Origin: Flavobacterium sp. Root186
GTDB lineage: Bacteria; Bacteroidota; Bacteroidia; Flavobacteriales; Flavobacteriaceae
Reading direction: 5' to 3'
DNA length: 64,000 nucleotides
NCBI RefSeq assembly: GCF_001428525.1
Contig: NZ_LMHW01000016.1
Coordinates: forward strand, 186,001-250,000
The notes under the pieces were generated by a model. It worked only from the letters and a program-made list of their open reading frames with translations, did no database searches and was not told the origin of the DNA. Below, one piece after another: positions 27,122 to 36,509 of this stretch. A program made the position numbers and the translations under genes. Numbering within the stretch: the stretch's first letter is position 1; every line of letters starts with the position of its first letter.

Positions 27122-27328
27122 CTATCTTTTTGCAACAGCATTTGCCGGGCTGTCTGTAAAGAACTCCGAGATAGATTTAAAAATTCCTTTACTGGGTTTT
27201 CCAGCAGCAACTCTCTTTGCTTCTGCTTTTTTAACATCTGCCTTAAATTTAACACGCAATTTTTCAAATTCCTTCATTCTGTGCTCAACATCGGAATTTA
27301 CATCTTTGAATTTCAATACTTTAGCCAT
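27122..27328 (-). CDS. Small basic protein of unknown function
   Basis: 68 residues, strongly charged (KEFEKLRVKFKADVKKAEAKR), probably one long helix with a short C-terminal part KGIFKSISEFFTDSP. No Cys and no signal peptide. Of the overlapping frames here, this one is preferred because it begins with MAKVLKFKDVNSD, ends just ahead of a terminator and has a regular amphipathic pattern. It lies between the Roadblock pair (divergent) and lspA. I do not recognise the family; a nucleic-acid or membrane-surface role is only a guess from charge. Confidence 0.55.
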   Translation of the reverse strand: MAKVLKFKDVNSDVEHRMKEFEKLRVKFKADVKKAEAKRVAAGKPSKGIFKSISEFFTDSPANAVAKR

Positions 27329-27399
27329 AGTATAAGTTTTTTAAGTAAAAAAAATAAAATATTTAACGATTTGGTCTTACAATGATACATAATTTAATT

Positions 27400-27407
27400 T
27401 ATATTTG
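27400..27407 (+). promoter_or_regulatory. -7 element upstream of the Roadblock pair
   Basis: TATATTTG matches TAnnTTTG. It lies 102 bp before the first ATG, implying a leader of about 95 nt. The nearest TTG (27371-27373) is 26 nt away, longer than usual. Confidence 0.4.
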
Positions 27408-27509
27408 TTAATAAAAATTTAACAATTGTTTAAGAATAATCGCAACTACAACAGCTAATATATATCAAAAACGAATTAATTTTAACTTTATCCCAAACCT
27501 TACAATAAT

Positions 27510-27866
27510 ATGAATGAAATAACTACTATTCTTAACAAATTTTTGGTCGATACTAAAGCCAGCGCAGCTTTAATTTTAAACGGAAAGGGAAAACTGATCA
27601 CTTCTCTTAATCTGGATTACAGCGACAGCATTGCTGCAATGAGTGCAGGAATTTTATCTATGAGTGAAAAATTTCTAATTGACTTAGAAAAAGGTTCTTT
27701 AAAACAACTTTACTTAAAAAGTTCCGATGGGGTTGTCGTCGGAAATAAAATAAGCGGTTCAAACTTCGTGATTGCATTTTCAAAAGAAGGAAGCAACCTT
27801 GGCTTATTAATGCATTCTACCGATGAATTATCTGTAGAACTCAGCAAAAATTCACTATTAAAATAA
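27510..27866 (+). CDS. Roadblock/LC7-domain-like protein 1
   Basis: 118 residues forming one domain. The order of strands and helices matches the Roadblock/LC7 fold: ASAALILNGKGKLITSLNL (first strand pair), YSDSIAAMSAGILSMSEKFLIDL (long helix), KQLYLKSSDGVVVGNKI and NFVIAFSKEGSNLGLLMHST (later strands and helix). NLGLL is a characteristic stretch of bacterial members. Such proteins (MglB is the best known) dimerise and regulate small Ras-like GTPases. No GTPase is next to it. It is followed 32 bp later by a second related protein and was read from its own leader. Family placement is by eye. Confidence 0.7.
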   Translation: MNEITTILNKFLVDTKASAALILNGKGKLITSLNLDYSDSIAAMSAGILSMSEKFLIDLEKGSLKQLYLKSSDGVVVGNKISGSNFVIAFSKEGSNLGLLMHSTDELSVELSKNSLLK

Positions 27867-27898
27867 CATAAATCTATTAACCACAAACCCCAAGAACT

Positions 27899-28279
27899 AT
27901 GAGTAACGATTTTTTAAACGTGTTTTTAAATGAAATGAAAACTAACGTAAACGGCTTTATAGCTGTAGCTGTGACAGAAATTGAAACAGGATTAAGCTTT
28001 GGCAACATCACCGTAGATTCAGCTTTTGATCCTGAATTGGCCGCTGCTTATAACCTGGAAGTTGTAAAAGCAAAATTAAAGGCTGTAAAGGCTCTAAATT
28101 TAAATCAGGATATCGAGGATATTTTGATTACACTTTCAAATCAAATTCACATTATCGACATTTCGCCAAACAAAAAATTCATGATTTATCTTGCTGCAGA
28201 TGCCAGCAAAGCAAATCTTGGAATGACAAGAGCGGTTTTAAGAAAACACAAAGCAGATTTAGAAAAAAATCTAGCTTAA
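27899..28279 (+). CDS. Roadblock/LC7-domain-like protein 2
   Basis: 126 residues with the same overall plan as its neighbour: NGFIAVAVTEIETGLSFGNI, a helix with AAAYNLEVVKAKLKAVKAL, then DILITLSNQIHIIDISPNKKFMIYLAA (strands; written here in parts), and KANLGMTRAVLRKHKADL as the last helix. The ANLG motif aligns with SNLG of the first protein. The two differ strongly in sequence, so this would be an old duplication or a heterodimer pair, as is common for Roadblock proteins. It ends 5 bp before a strong terminator stem, making a two-gene unit. Confidence 0.6.
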   Translation: MSNDFLNVFLNEMKTNVNGFIAVAVTEIETGLSFGNITVDSAFDPELAAAYNLEVVKAKLKAVKALNLNQDIEDILITLSNQIHIIDISPNKKFMIYLAADASKANLGMTRAVLRKHKADLEKNLA

Positions 28280-28284
28280 TTTTC

Positions 28285-28335
28285 ATTTTAATTAGAACTG
28301 TCTTACCACTGGCAGTTCTAATTAAAATATTTTTT
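28285..28335 (+). terminator. Terminator after the Roadblock pair
   Basis: 16-bp perfect stem ATTTTAATTAGAACTG / CAGTTCTAATTAAAAT with a 12-nt loop, then a T run. Confidence 0.9.
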
Positions 28336-28470
28336 TCTTCCAATTTTTATTCTTTTTTATTTCTTACAAAAAAACAGCCTCCAAATTTCGGCATTACCTT
28401 TTAGTTTATAATTGAATTCTTTCAAAATAGCAAGATTCAAACTTAAACACAAAATCCAAAACATTAAACA

Positions 28471-28497
28471 AAAAAAACGCCCCTAAAAGGAGCGCTT
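28471..28497 (-). terminator. Terminator after the DksA-like gene
   Basis: AACGCCCCT / AGGAGCGCTT arms with one mismatch; the minus strand continues into a run of T. It lies 22 bp past the stop codon. Confidence 0.65.
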
Positions 28498-28518
28498 ATT
28501 TCATTGTGTATTTTTTAG

Positions 28519-28899
28519 TTATCTCTGCAAATTTTTAGCTTCGATACTCATTGTTGCATGAGGAACGATTTTAAGCCTTTCTTTACTGATTAATTTACCT
28601 GTTACTTTGCAAATACCGTATGTTTTGTTTTCAACACGGAATAACGCGTTTTTTAGATCGCGAATAAACTTTTCCTGTCTGATAGCCAACTGAGAGTTTG
28701 CTTCTTTCGACATTGTTTCGCTTCCTTCTTCAAAAGCTTTAAAAGTTGGAGAAGTATCGTCGGTTCCGTTATTCAAATCGTTCATATAAGCACTTTTAAT
28801 TAAATCTAGATCTGCTTGTGCTTTTTGTATTTTGCTTTGAATTATTTCTTTGAACTCCGCCAAATCAGCGTCAGAGTATCTTGTAATTTCATCTATCAT
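28519..28899 (-). CDS. TraR/DksA-family protein with degenerate zinc finger
   Basis: 126 residues. An N-terminal coiled-coil hairpin (DADLAEFKEIIQSKIQKAQA and onwards) leads to a C-terminal globular part, as in DksA, which enters the secondary channel of RNA polymerase. In the finger region YGICKVTGKLISKERLKIVP..SIEAKN only the first of the four Cys of CxxC-x17-CxxC remains; the others align with Thr, Ser and Ala. The fold is presumably held without zinc. The tip residues of the coiled coil include DLNNGTDDTSP. It follows ileS by 9 bp and is co-transcribed with it, the usual Bacteroidota arrangement. Confidence 0.85.
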   Translation of the reverse strand: MIDEITRYSDADLAEFKEIIQSKIQKAQADLDLIKSAYMNDLNNGTDDTSPTFKAFEEGSETMSKEANSQLAIRQEKFIRDLKNALFRVENKTYGICKVTGKLISKERLKIVPHATMSIEAKNLQR

Positions 28900-28908
28900 G
28901 GTATTATA

Positions 28909-31900
28909 TTATTTTGAAATTAATATCAATGTTTTAATATCATCAAACTCAATTTCTGTGCCGTTTTCTAAAGCATCCACAAAAACCAAGTTATCTGTTA
29001 GTGTCTCAGACTTAATATAGTCTTCATTTTTAGAAACCGCCTCCTCTAATGGGCCGTTTCTTTTTATTTGTACTTTGATCTTATCAGTAACTTCAAATCC
29101 TGAATCTTTACGGATATTCTGAATTCTGTTTACTAATTCTCTCGCGATACCTTCATTTTTCAACTCTTCAGATATTGTAATGTCAAGCGCAACTGTAATT
29201 CCATTTGAATTTGCAACCAGCCATCCTTCGATATCCTGCGATGTTATCTCGACGTCTTCTAATGATAAAGTTACATTATTTCCAGCAATAACAATATCTA
29301 ACGTTCCCTGCTTGTCTAATTGGTTGATCTGATCTGCAGAAAAAGCTTGTATTTCCTTAGAAATCAACCCCATATCTTTTCCAAAACGTGGTCCAAGAGC
29401 CTTAAAATTAGGCTTAATCTGCTTTACTAAAATACCTGAAGCATCGTCTAAAAGTTCAATTTCTTTCACATTTACTTCGGCTTTTACCAAGTCAGAAATA
29501 GCTTCAATTTCAGCTCTCTGATTCTCGTCAAGTACCGGAATCATTACCTTTTGTAAAGGCTGGCGTACTTTTATCATCTCTTTTTTACGTAATGATAAAA
29601 CCAAAGATGAGATCGTCTGCGCCTTCTGCATTTTGCTTTCCAACGTTTTATTAACAAAGTTTTCGACAAATTTTGGGAATTCAGCCAAGTGAACACTGGC
29701 AAAATTCTCAGTTCCTGTAGAGGCTGTCAAATCTCTGTACAATTTATCCATGAAAAAAGGAGCTACTGGAGCGCTTAATTTACTGATTGTTAATAAGCAA
29801 GTATAAAGCGTTTGGTAAGCCGCAATTTTATCATGAGCATATTCACCTTTCCAGAAACGACGACGACATAAACGAACGTACCAGTTACTTAAGTTTTCCT
29901 GAACGAAGTCAGAAATTGCTCTTGTTGCTTTTGTTGGTTCGTAATCTTCATAACATTCATCAACAAATTTGATTAATGAATGTAATTCAGAAATGATCCA
30001 TTGATCGATTTCCGGTCTTTCGTTTAACGGAATTTCTGCTTCAGCGTATTTAAACCCATCGATATTGGCATATAACGAAAAGAAAGAATAAGTGTTGTAT
30101 AAAGTTCCAAAGAATTTACGGCGAACCTCAGCAATTCCTTCAATGTCAAATTTTAAGTTGTCCCACGGATTTGCGTTTGAAATCATATACCAACGTGTGG
30201 CATCAGGACCATATTCTGCAATTGTTTCAAAAGGATCTGTCGCGTTTCCTAAACGTTTCGACATTTTTTGTCCGTTTTTGTCCAGAACCAAACCATTCGA
30301 AACTACATTTTTATACGCTACTTTATCAAAAACCAAAGTTCCGATAGCATGTAAGGTATAAAACCATCCACGAGTTTGATCAACTCCTTCTGCAATGAAA
30401 TTTGCAGGAAAATCTTTGTTCTCGTCAATTTTATCTTTATTCTCAAAAGGATAATGCCATTGGGCGTAAGGCATTGCTCCTGAATCAAACCAAACGTCAA
30501 TTAAATCACTTTCGCGTTTCATTGGCTGGCCTGAAGCTGAAACTAAAGTTATTTGATCGACTACATTTTTATGTAAGTCAATTAAATCATAATTAGATTC
30601 AGACATATTTCCGATTTCAAAACCTTTAAACGGATTTTCTTTTTGAAAACCAGCTTCGATAGATTTTTCAATCGCATTGTACAATTCTTCAACAGAACCA
30701 ATCAGAACTTCTTCTTTTTTGTCTTCTGTTCTCCAAATTGGCAACGGAATACCCCAATATCTAGAACGAGATAAGTTCCAGTCGTTGGCATTTTTCAGCC
30801 AATTTCCAAAACGTCCTTCACCAGTAGACTTAGGCTTCCAATTGATAGTTTCGTTCAGGTCGAACATTCTATCTTTTACATCGGTTACTTTAATGAACCA
30901 AGAGTCTAGTGGATAATATAATAACGGCTCATCAGTTCTCCAACTGTGTGGATAACTATGTACGTATTTTTCAACCTTAAAGGCTTTATTTTCTTCTTTT
31001 AATCGAATAGCAATTTCAACATCAACAGAACGCTCTGGCGCCTGACCTGCATCATAATATTCGTTTTTCACATATTTACCAGCCAAATCACCCAAATGAG
31101 AAGTGAATTTTCCTTGTAAATCTACCAGAGGAACTGCTGTCCCATTTTCGTCTAAAACCAACATTGGCGGTACTTCCGGTTTTGCTTCTTTTGCTACTTT
31201 AGCATCATCAGCACCAAAAGTTGGAGCGGTATGCACTACTCCTGTTCCATCTTCTGTAGTAACGAAATCTCCGGCAATTACTCTAAAGGCGTTTTCAGCA
31301 TTTTGGTAAGGCAATACGTACGGCAATAATTGCTCGTAACGGATTTCTACTAAATCAGCCCCTTTCGCTTCTGTTAAAATTTTATACGGAAGTTGTTTGT
31401 CACCATTCTTTACTTTGTCGAAATCAGCATCATCTTCACTTGCAAAAAATCCTTTTCCGAATTGTTTCCCAACTAAATTTTTAGCCAAAACAACATTCAC
31501 TGGCTCAAAAGTATATTGATTGAATGTTTTTACTAAAACATAATCGATTTTTGGCCCAACTGTTAAAGCGGTATTGGATGGCAATGTCCAAGGAGTTGTT
31601 GTCCAAGCTAAAATATGAATATCTCCAAAACCTTGTAAAAAGCCTGGCAATGTTTCTGGCAAAGTTTTGAATTGCGCTACAATCGTAGTATCCGTAACAT
31701 CTCTGTAAGCTCCAGGTTGATTTACTTCATGAGAAGACAATCCTGTTCCGGCTTTAGGAGAATAAGGCTGAATCGTGTATCCTTTGTACAACAAACCTTT
31801 ATCGTAGATTTGTTTTAAAAGCCACCAAACCGATTCCATGTATTTTGGTTTGTAAGTCACATACGGATCTTCCATATCTACCCAATATCCCATTTTTTCG

Positions 31901-32310
31901 GTCAAATCATTCCATACGTCGGTATAACGCATTACGGTTTTTTTACACGCTTCGTTATATTCTTCGATAGAAATTGTTTTGCCAATATCTTCTTTTGTAA
32001 TCCCTAATTCTTTTTCGGTTCCTAATTCTACAGGTAAACCGTGAGTATCCCAGCCTGCTTTTCTTTTAACCTGAAAGCCTTTTTGAGTTTTATATCTGCA
32101 AAAAATATCTTTAATCGCACGCGCCATCACGTGGTGAATTCCTGGTAATCCATTTGCTGAAGGCGGGCCTTCAAAAAATACGTAAGGCTCTGCACCTTCG
32201 CGAGTAGTTACACTCTTTTCAAATATATTTTCTTTCTTCCAAAAATCAAGAACTTCCGACGCTACAGTTGGCAAGTCAAGTCCTTTGTACTCAGTAAATT
32301 TTGTACTCAT
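28909..32310 (-). CDS. ileS: Isoleucyl-tRNA synthetase
   Basis: Class I synthetase charging tRNA-Ile, 1133 residues, normal for the long bacterial/eukaryotic-like type. The HIGH signature reads GLPGIHH (near residue 54) and KMSKS reads KMSKRLGN. The editing CP1 domain is present (AWTTTPWTLPSNTALTVGP). The C-terminal anticodon-binding region extends to the end, with no zinc-binding Cys cluster of the E. coli type, which again fits the group that includes many Bacteroidota. The gene heads an ileS-dksA-like unit. Confidence 0.96.
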   Translation of the reverse strand: MSTKFTEYKGLDLPTVASEVLDFWKKENIFEKSVTTREGAEPYVFFEGPPSANGLPGIHHVMARAIKDIFCRYKTQKGFQVKRKAGWDTHGLPVELGTEKELGITKEDIGKTISIEEYNEACKKTVMRYTDVWNDLTEKMGYWVDMEDPYVTYKPKYMESVWWLLKQIYDKGLLYKGYTIQPYSPKAGTGLSSHEVNQPGAYRDVTDTTIVAQFKTLPETLPGFLQGFGDIHILAWTTTPWTLPSNTALTVGPKIDYVLVKTFNQYTFEPVNVVLAKNLVGKQFGKGFFASEDDADFDKVKNGDKQLPYKILTEAKGADLVEIRYEQLLPYVLPYQNAENAFRVIAGDFVTTEDGTGVVHTAPTFGADDAKVAKEAKPEVPPMLVLDENGTAVPLVDLQGKFTSHLGDLAGKYVKNEYYDAGQAPERSVDVEIAIRLKEENKAFKVEKYVHSYPHSWRTDEPLLYYPLDSWFIKVTDVKDRMFDLNETINWKPKSTGEGRFGNWLKNANDWNLSRSRYWGIPLPIWRTEDKKEEVLIGSVEELYNAIEKSIEAGFQKENPFKGFEIGNMSESNYDLIDLHKNVVDQITLVSASGQPMKRESDLIDVWFDSGAMPYAQWHYPFENKDKIDENKDFPANFIAEGVDQTRGWFYTLHAIGTLVFDKVAYKNVVSNGLVLDKNGQKMSKRLGNATDPFETIAEYGPDATRWYMISNANPWDNLKFDIEGIAEVRRKFFGTLYNTYSFFSLYANIDGFKYAEAEIPLNERPEIDQWIISELHSLIKFVDECYEDYEPTKATRAISDFVQENLSNWYVRLCRRRFWKGEYAHDKIAAYQTLYTCLLTISKLSAPVAPFFMDKLYRDLTASTGTENFASVHLAEFPKFVENFVNKTLESKMQKAQTISSLVLSLRKKEMIKVRQPLQKVMIPVLDENQRAEIEAISDLVKAEVNVKEIELLDDASGILVKQIKPNFKALGPRFGKDMGLISKEIQAFSADQINQLDKQGTLDIVIAGNNVTLSLEDVEITSQDIEGWLVANSNGITVALDITISEELKNEGIARELVNRIQNIRKDSGFEVTDKIKVQIKRNGPLEEAVSKNEDYIKSETLTDNLVFVDALENGTEIEFDDIKTLILISK

Positions 32311-32513
32311 TTTATCCTTTTCTTAAACGAGGTGCGAAAGTAAGGAATTTTGAATTATTGTCCATCAATTTCTTTAAATTTCACAAACTTTTGTTGAGAT
32401 AATGGGTACAAAAACAAAAGAATTGGTCAATTTTCGGCAGTAATCTCAAAATTTTGAGTCAACATTCCAAAAACTAACCAATTCCAATTATTCTTCTTAG
32501 AAGAAGCAGAAGG

Positions 32514-34433
32514 CTATTTAAATCCTCCGAAATAGACTTCTTTCATAAAAATTCGATTTCCAAAAACAGGATTTATCTCTACTTTTTCACGGACTTCCTG
32601 ATAAATGGTTTCTCCGTTAAAATCTTCAATTTCGTAATTAATTTTATACGGGATTTTTCCTGAATTTAATGTTGCAACCGGGCGGTAATCACCATAAAGT
32701 CTTCTTTCAAAAAAACTTTTATTTCCGTTGTCAAATTCTGTTTTTTCTGTTGAAACGATATTGTAATTTTCTTTATCAATAAAAACATGATAATCTGTTT
32801 TAGGAATTGTTCTGTTTCCTGTACTTAAGGTTTTTTCAAAATAGTTCAAGTGATAACACAATCTTCCTTCGTACATTTCATCTTCTAAAACTTCAAAATT
32901 ATTCCACAAATCAAGTCTTAAATCTGTAAGGAAATTAATTAAATCAACATTCTTAGATAAGTTGTTGTAATCATAAGTTGTCGATTTTGCCCATTTAGCA
33001 TTTAAACCGCTTTCACGATCGTCATGACTCCAGGCTTCGGCACCATTTACAATTTCATAATAGGTTTCGGGCATTTTTTTCTTAAGAAGATAATTTGAGG
33101 TTGTTGCCCATTTTTCTTCTGTTTGAGGCACGTTATTTCCTTCTATTGAAAGTTTAGAAAAATAATGTGCTTTTTCTACTTTTTTCAAAGCCTGGCTTCC
33201 GCCTAAATTATCTACTACTTTTGCCAATAAATTTGCATTTGACTGATATGGAATGGAATCCAAAAGATTAAATTGTTGGATTTTGGTTTTTTCTAAATAA
33301 GCTTCACGACGCGCTTTTTCACTTTCCCATTCGGCATCTTGCTGCTCTATTTTTTCAAAAAAGGCTAATCTTTTTTCTTCCTTTTCTTCCTCAATTTTAA
33401 GACCCAATTTTTTAAGATCGGCAAAACGTGTGGTGTGGCTTCTTATTTTTTTATCGACAAAATAGCCCTTATTTACTTTTTTTACAATCGAAGATCCTCT
33501 TGAATCCTGTTTATCATTCTCGATAAGTAAATTAGCATACATTAATGCTTTTTCTTTATTTTCAAGTAAAAAATAAGTTTCCGCTAAATTATTTGTTACT
33601 ATAAATCGGATATTTTCGTTTGCAGGTGAAGGTGGATATTTCACTAATAAACTTTCCAGATATTGCAAATGCGGAAGTAACGGTTTTTCGTCTAAACCTT
33701 TTTCAAGCGTTACTTTTTCCATCTGAGCCGTTATTTCATTCTCAAACGCCAGCATCTGACTGTATTCTGAATGTCCTTTTGAAGTTACAAATTCAAATTT
33801 TATTTTAGATTCGTCTGTAGTATATTTTAATTTGTAATTAAGATAGTTTTGTATTGCCTGAACAGAACTGTAAATCACGGTATCCAATCCTAGCTCTGCA
33901 ACCGTATAATTTCCATCTTTCTCTGCTTCTGCAATTTTTTTATTATTCATATCTACAGCAGCTTTCAAATTATCTTTTTGATAACCGCCAGCAATTAAAT
34001 ACGATTCTACAGTATTAAAATCCTCAGACAATAGAAGTTTATCAGCACACTTCGCTTCCATTTTTATCTTTACACTATAATTAGAAAATGCCTGAAATTT
34101 CCAGCCGTTTTTCTTTTTATCAAATACACTGTCGATTTTTGTTGCTTTATATTGCGGCAGTTCGATGGTTAAATAAATTTTTAGCTTTCCGTTTGCAGGA
34201 TCTTTTATAAAACCTTCTATATTAAAATATTTTTTCTTCAATATAGGTTCTTCTTGTATTAACTGCTTATCCATTTGATAAAAAGTGGTCTGCGTTAATA
34301 CATTATCCAGAACAGGAAATTCTGAATAGCTGATTACAGGAATATAAAATTTCTTTTTTTTTGAACTTATTTTTTCTTGTGCCTGAATTGAACCAATTAC
34401 AAGCAGAGCAATCAAGAGTAATGTTTTTTTCAT
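32514..34433 (-). CDS. Secreted or outer-membrane-associated protein, unknown
   Basis: 639 residues from the ATG at 34433, where MKKTLLLIALLVIGSIQAQ is a signal peptide; an in-frame ATG at 34460 lies in the terminator of the preceding gene. The middle (about 230-400) is helical and charged, with TPR-like spacing (ENIRFIVTNNLAETYFLLENKEKALMYANLL, shown here in part). The C-terminal 200 residues are strand-rich (KTDYHVFIDKENYNIVSTEK) and resemble lipoprotein-carrier-like folds only loosely. No T9SS sorting domain. Function unknown. Confidence 0.7.
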   Translation of the reverse strand: MKKTLLLIALLVIGSIQAQEKISSKKKKFYIPVISYSEFPVLDNVLTQTTFYQMDKQLIQEEPILKKKYFNIEGFIKDPANGKLKIYLTIELPQYKATKIDSVFDKKKNGWKFQAFSNYSVKIKMEAKCADKLLLSEDFNTVESYLIAGGYQKDNLKAAVDMNNKKIAEAEKDGNYTVAELGLDTVIYSSVQAIQNYLNYKLKYTTDESKIKFEFVTSKGHSEYSQMLAFENEITAQMEKVTLEKGLDEKPLLPHLQYLESLLVKYPPSPANENIRFIVTNNLAETYFLLENKEKALMYANLLIENDKQDSRGSSIVKKVNKGYFVDKKIRSHTTRFADLKKLGLKIEEEKEEKRLAFFEKIEQQDAEWESEKARREAYLEKTKIQQFNLLDSIPYQSNANLLAKVVDNLGGSQALKKVEKAHYFSKLSIEGNNVPQTEEKWATTSNYLLKKKMPETYYEIVNGAEAWSHDDRESGLNAKWAKSTTYDYNNLSKNVDLINFLTDLRLDLWNNFEVLEDEMYEGRLCYHLNYFEKTLSTGNRTIPKTDYHVFIDKENYNIVSTEKTEFDNGNKSFFERRLYGDYRPVATLNSGKIPYKINYEIEDFNGETIYQEVREKVEINPVFGNRIFMKEVYFGGFK

Positions 34434-34440
34434 AGGCAAA

Positions 34441-34474
34441 AAAAAAGCCATCAGAAACAAATCCTGATGGCTTT
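34441..34474 (-). terminator. Terminator after the PQQ-propeller protein gene
   Basis: 11-bp perfect stem AAAGCCATCAG / CTGATGGCTTT with a 9-nt loop, 16 bp past the stop codon; A-run upstream on the plus strand gives a T-run on the minus transcript. Confidence 0.85.
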
Positions 34475-34489
34475 AGGTTTTTAGTTATC

Positions 34490-36379
34490 TTATTTTTTAT
34501 TAAAAATTTGAATAGATTTATCAGACACATAAAAAATGTTTTGTGTTGCCGGATCTATTTCATAAACTGGTTTATTGTTATTGAAAATAATTTTATCAAC
34601 TTCAACTCCGTCAATTTTACTCACTTTTACAAGAATTTTTTCTCCAGAATCTGCTTTTGCAAAAATATAAGAGAAGTCTCTGTTTTGCTTCATTGCATTA
34701 AAACGAGAATTAAATTTAGCTGCTACTATACCTAAAGCCGCTGATCCAGCTGCATAAGTTTTTGCCTGATCCTTATTTGTCTGATCTCCTTTTGCAACTA
34801 CTGTTCTCATGTTACCATCAGAATCACGATATGTCATAGTCAAATCAGCACCTTTAACTGAACTTACTGCAGAACCAACACCTAAACCAATGCTTCCAAC
34901 AATAGCTGCACTTTTAATAAGACGTCTTGTTCCTTCTCCAGGCTGTGAATAGGTAAGGTGATATTTGATTGTTCCATCCATATTAACTCCCATTACTTCA
35001 AGTGGTCCTGAAAGCACAACTCCCCAAGGGAATAATTCGATACTGTTTAATTCTTTTTCTTTTTTGATGTTTACTTTAGCAAATGGCTCAGGTTTGTCGC
35101 TAATACTTGGATCAAATTTGTATAATTTCTCGTCATTATATACTAAGTAAGAATTTGTAGCTTCGTCATAAGTAGGCAAAACCGGACGATCTTTGTCAAA
35201 CGAGATATTACGCTTCCAAAGTTTAACGCCTGTTTTATAATCTACCATGTTTCCGTAAGTTCCTGTAAGGTACATTACTTTCTCACCAACTTTTCCTAAG
35301 TAATAAATCGGGTCTTCCTTATCATCAGAGATTTCGATGAATTTTTTCCAAAGTTTTTCTCCGTCTTTGTTGATCAGCATCATTTCGTTTTCAGCAACAT
35401 ATAAGAAATCCTGATCGATTGGAATTACTCTTTTCAATCCATCTCCACGAGCATCTTTTTTCCAGATTTTTTCTCCTGTTTTTAAATCAAAAAAGTTGAA
35501 TCCGCTATAATGAGCCACTAATATTTTTGTTCCCCAATCTTCAAGGTAAACTACTCTTTTTGTTTTGATAGATTCTTTCCAGATACTTTTTCCTGTTTCT
35601 GTATTCAATACATTCAAATATTGTTTATTCGAAAAAGTTCCAGTATTATTCACTACAACAATATTTTTATCATTTTGAGTTAAAAAGAATTTCGAATAAT
35701 CTTCTTCTCCTTTCCAGTTTAACTTTCCTGTCGCTCTGTCAAAAGAATATAATTTACCGTACAGTAAATAGTAAATCACTGATCCGTGTACTGTAGCAAC
35801 GTTTGTGTTTACAGATTCTTTGAAAGAAAAGCTAAATAATGATTTTGCTTTGTCTACCGTCGTATTCCATTTTAATTCGCCAGTCGTCATGTCCAATAAT
35901 GCAATTGCCATGTCGCCATCTTTTTTCAAAGTAAGCAAATACTCATTTGTCTCAGGAATGAAATCTGATTGTGTTACCCAAAAAGATTCTTTTGATGAAT
36001 TGTAAACCACTTTTCCAGTATCAGTATTAATGATAATGTACTTGCTATTGATGTAAGCTTCAACATAAGGACTTCCGACAACGTTTGTTAAAGTGCTTTT
36101 ATCCGCAAAAAGTTTGGTAAGATCTGTGTCGGCTATGATATCCACTGCAGACTTACCTCCAAAATCCTCTTTGGTCAAAGTCCAAACCACTTTTTTAGTT
36201 TCAGGATCTAAACCTTTTATAGTTCCTCCTTCTTTAAAAACAACGATTCCTGTAATTCCGTTTTGTACCAAATCCTGTACGGCATTCTCTGTGTTAACTA
36301 TTTCGTCGTATTTCCTTTGAGAAATGGCCGAAACGCTGACTAATAAAAGCAAAATAATCGAAAAAGTAATTTTCTTCAT
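34490..36379 (-). CDS. PQQ-like beta-propeller envelope protein
   Basis: 629 residues with a signal peptide (MKKITFSIILLLLVSVSAISQ). At least six repeats of the outer-strand pattern seen in BamB-like propellers are present, for example TGELKWNTTVDKA, TGKLNWKGEEDY, TGKSIWKESIKT, TGEKIWKKDARGD, DGEKLWKKFIEI and TGVKLWKRNI. These do not by themselves indicate PQQ binding. A glycine-rich small-residue segment near 490-550 (GSIGLGVGSAVSSVKGA) interrupts the fold. Periplasmic scaffold or binding function is likely; the partner is unknown. It is followed by a terminator and so is separate from the next gene. Confidence 0.82.
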   Translation of the reverse strand: MKKITFSIILLLLVSVSAISQRKYDEIVNTENAVQDLVQNGITGIVVFKEGGTIKGLDPETKKVVWTLTKEDFGGKSAVDIIADTDLTKLFADKSTLTNVVGSPYVEAYINSKYIIINTDTGKVVYNSSKESFWVTQSDFIPETNEYLLTLKKDGDMAIALLDMTTGELKWNTTVDKAKSLFSFSFKESVNTNVATVHGSVIYYLLYGKLYSFDRATGKLNWKGEEDYSKFFLTQNDKNIVVVNNTGTFSNKQYLNVLNTETGKSIWKESIKTKRVVYLEDWGTKILVAHYSGFNFFDLKTGEKIWKKDARGDGLKRVIPIDQDFLYVAENEMMLINKDGEKLWKKFIEISDDKEDPIYYLGKVGEKVMYLTGTYGNMVDYKTGVKLWKRNISFDKDRPVLPTYDEATNSYLVYNDEKLYKFDPSISDKPEPFAKVNIKKEKELNSIELFPWGVVLSGPLEVMGVNMDGTIKYHLTYSQPGEGTRRLIKSAAIVGSIGLGVGSAVSSVKGADLTMTYRDSDGNMRTVVAKGDQTNKDQAKTYAAGSAALGIVAAKFNSRFNAMKQNRDFSYIFAKADSGEKILVKVSKIDGVEVDKIIFNNNKPVYEIDPATQNIFYVSDKSIQIFNKK

Positions 36380-36509
36380 AGTGATTGATTTTCATTAAAA
36401 AATTAATATTTTGTCTGAGGCTATTGTTTTGAATTTAACTTATTAAAATAAAAATTAAGATTATTTTAATAAAAATTCGTTGCACAAATATATAAAAATA
36501 GGATTCAGT

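Noticed and set aside
27085..27267. 60-codon minus-strand frame overlapping the small basic protein
   Set aside because: The 68-codon frame at 27122-27328 has the better start, ends before the terminator and has a more protein-like pattern; only one can be real.
34434..34460. Longer N-terminus for the 639-residue secreted protein
   Set aside because: It overlaps the terminator of the preceding gene and hides the signal peptide; the ATG at 34433 is used instead.
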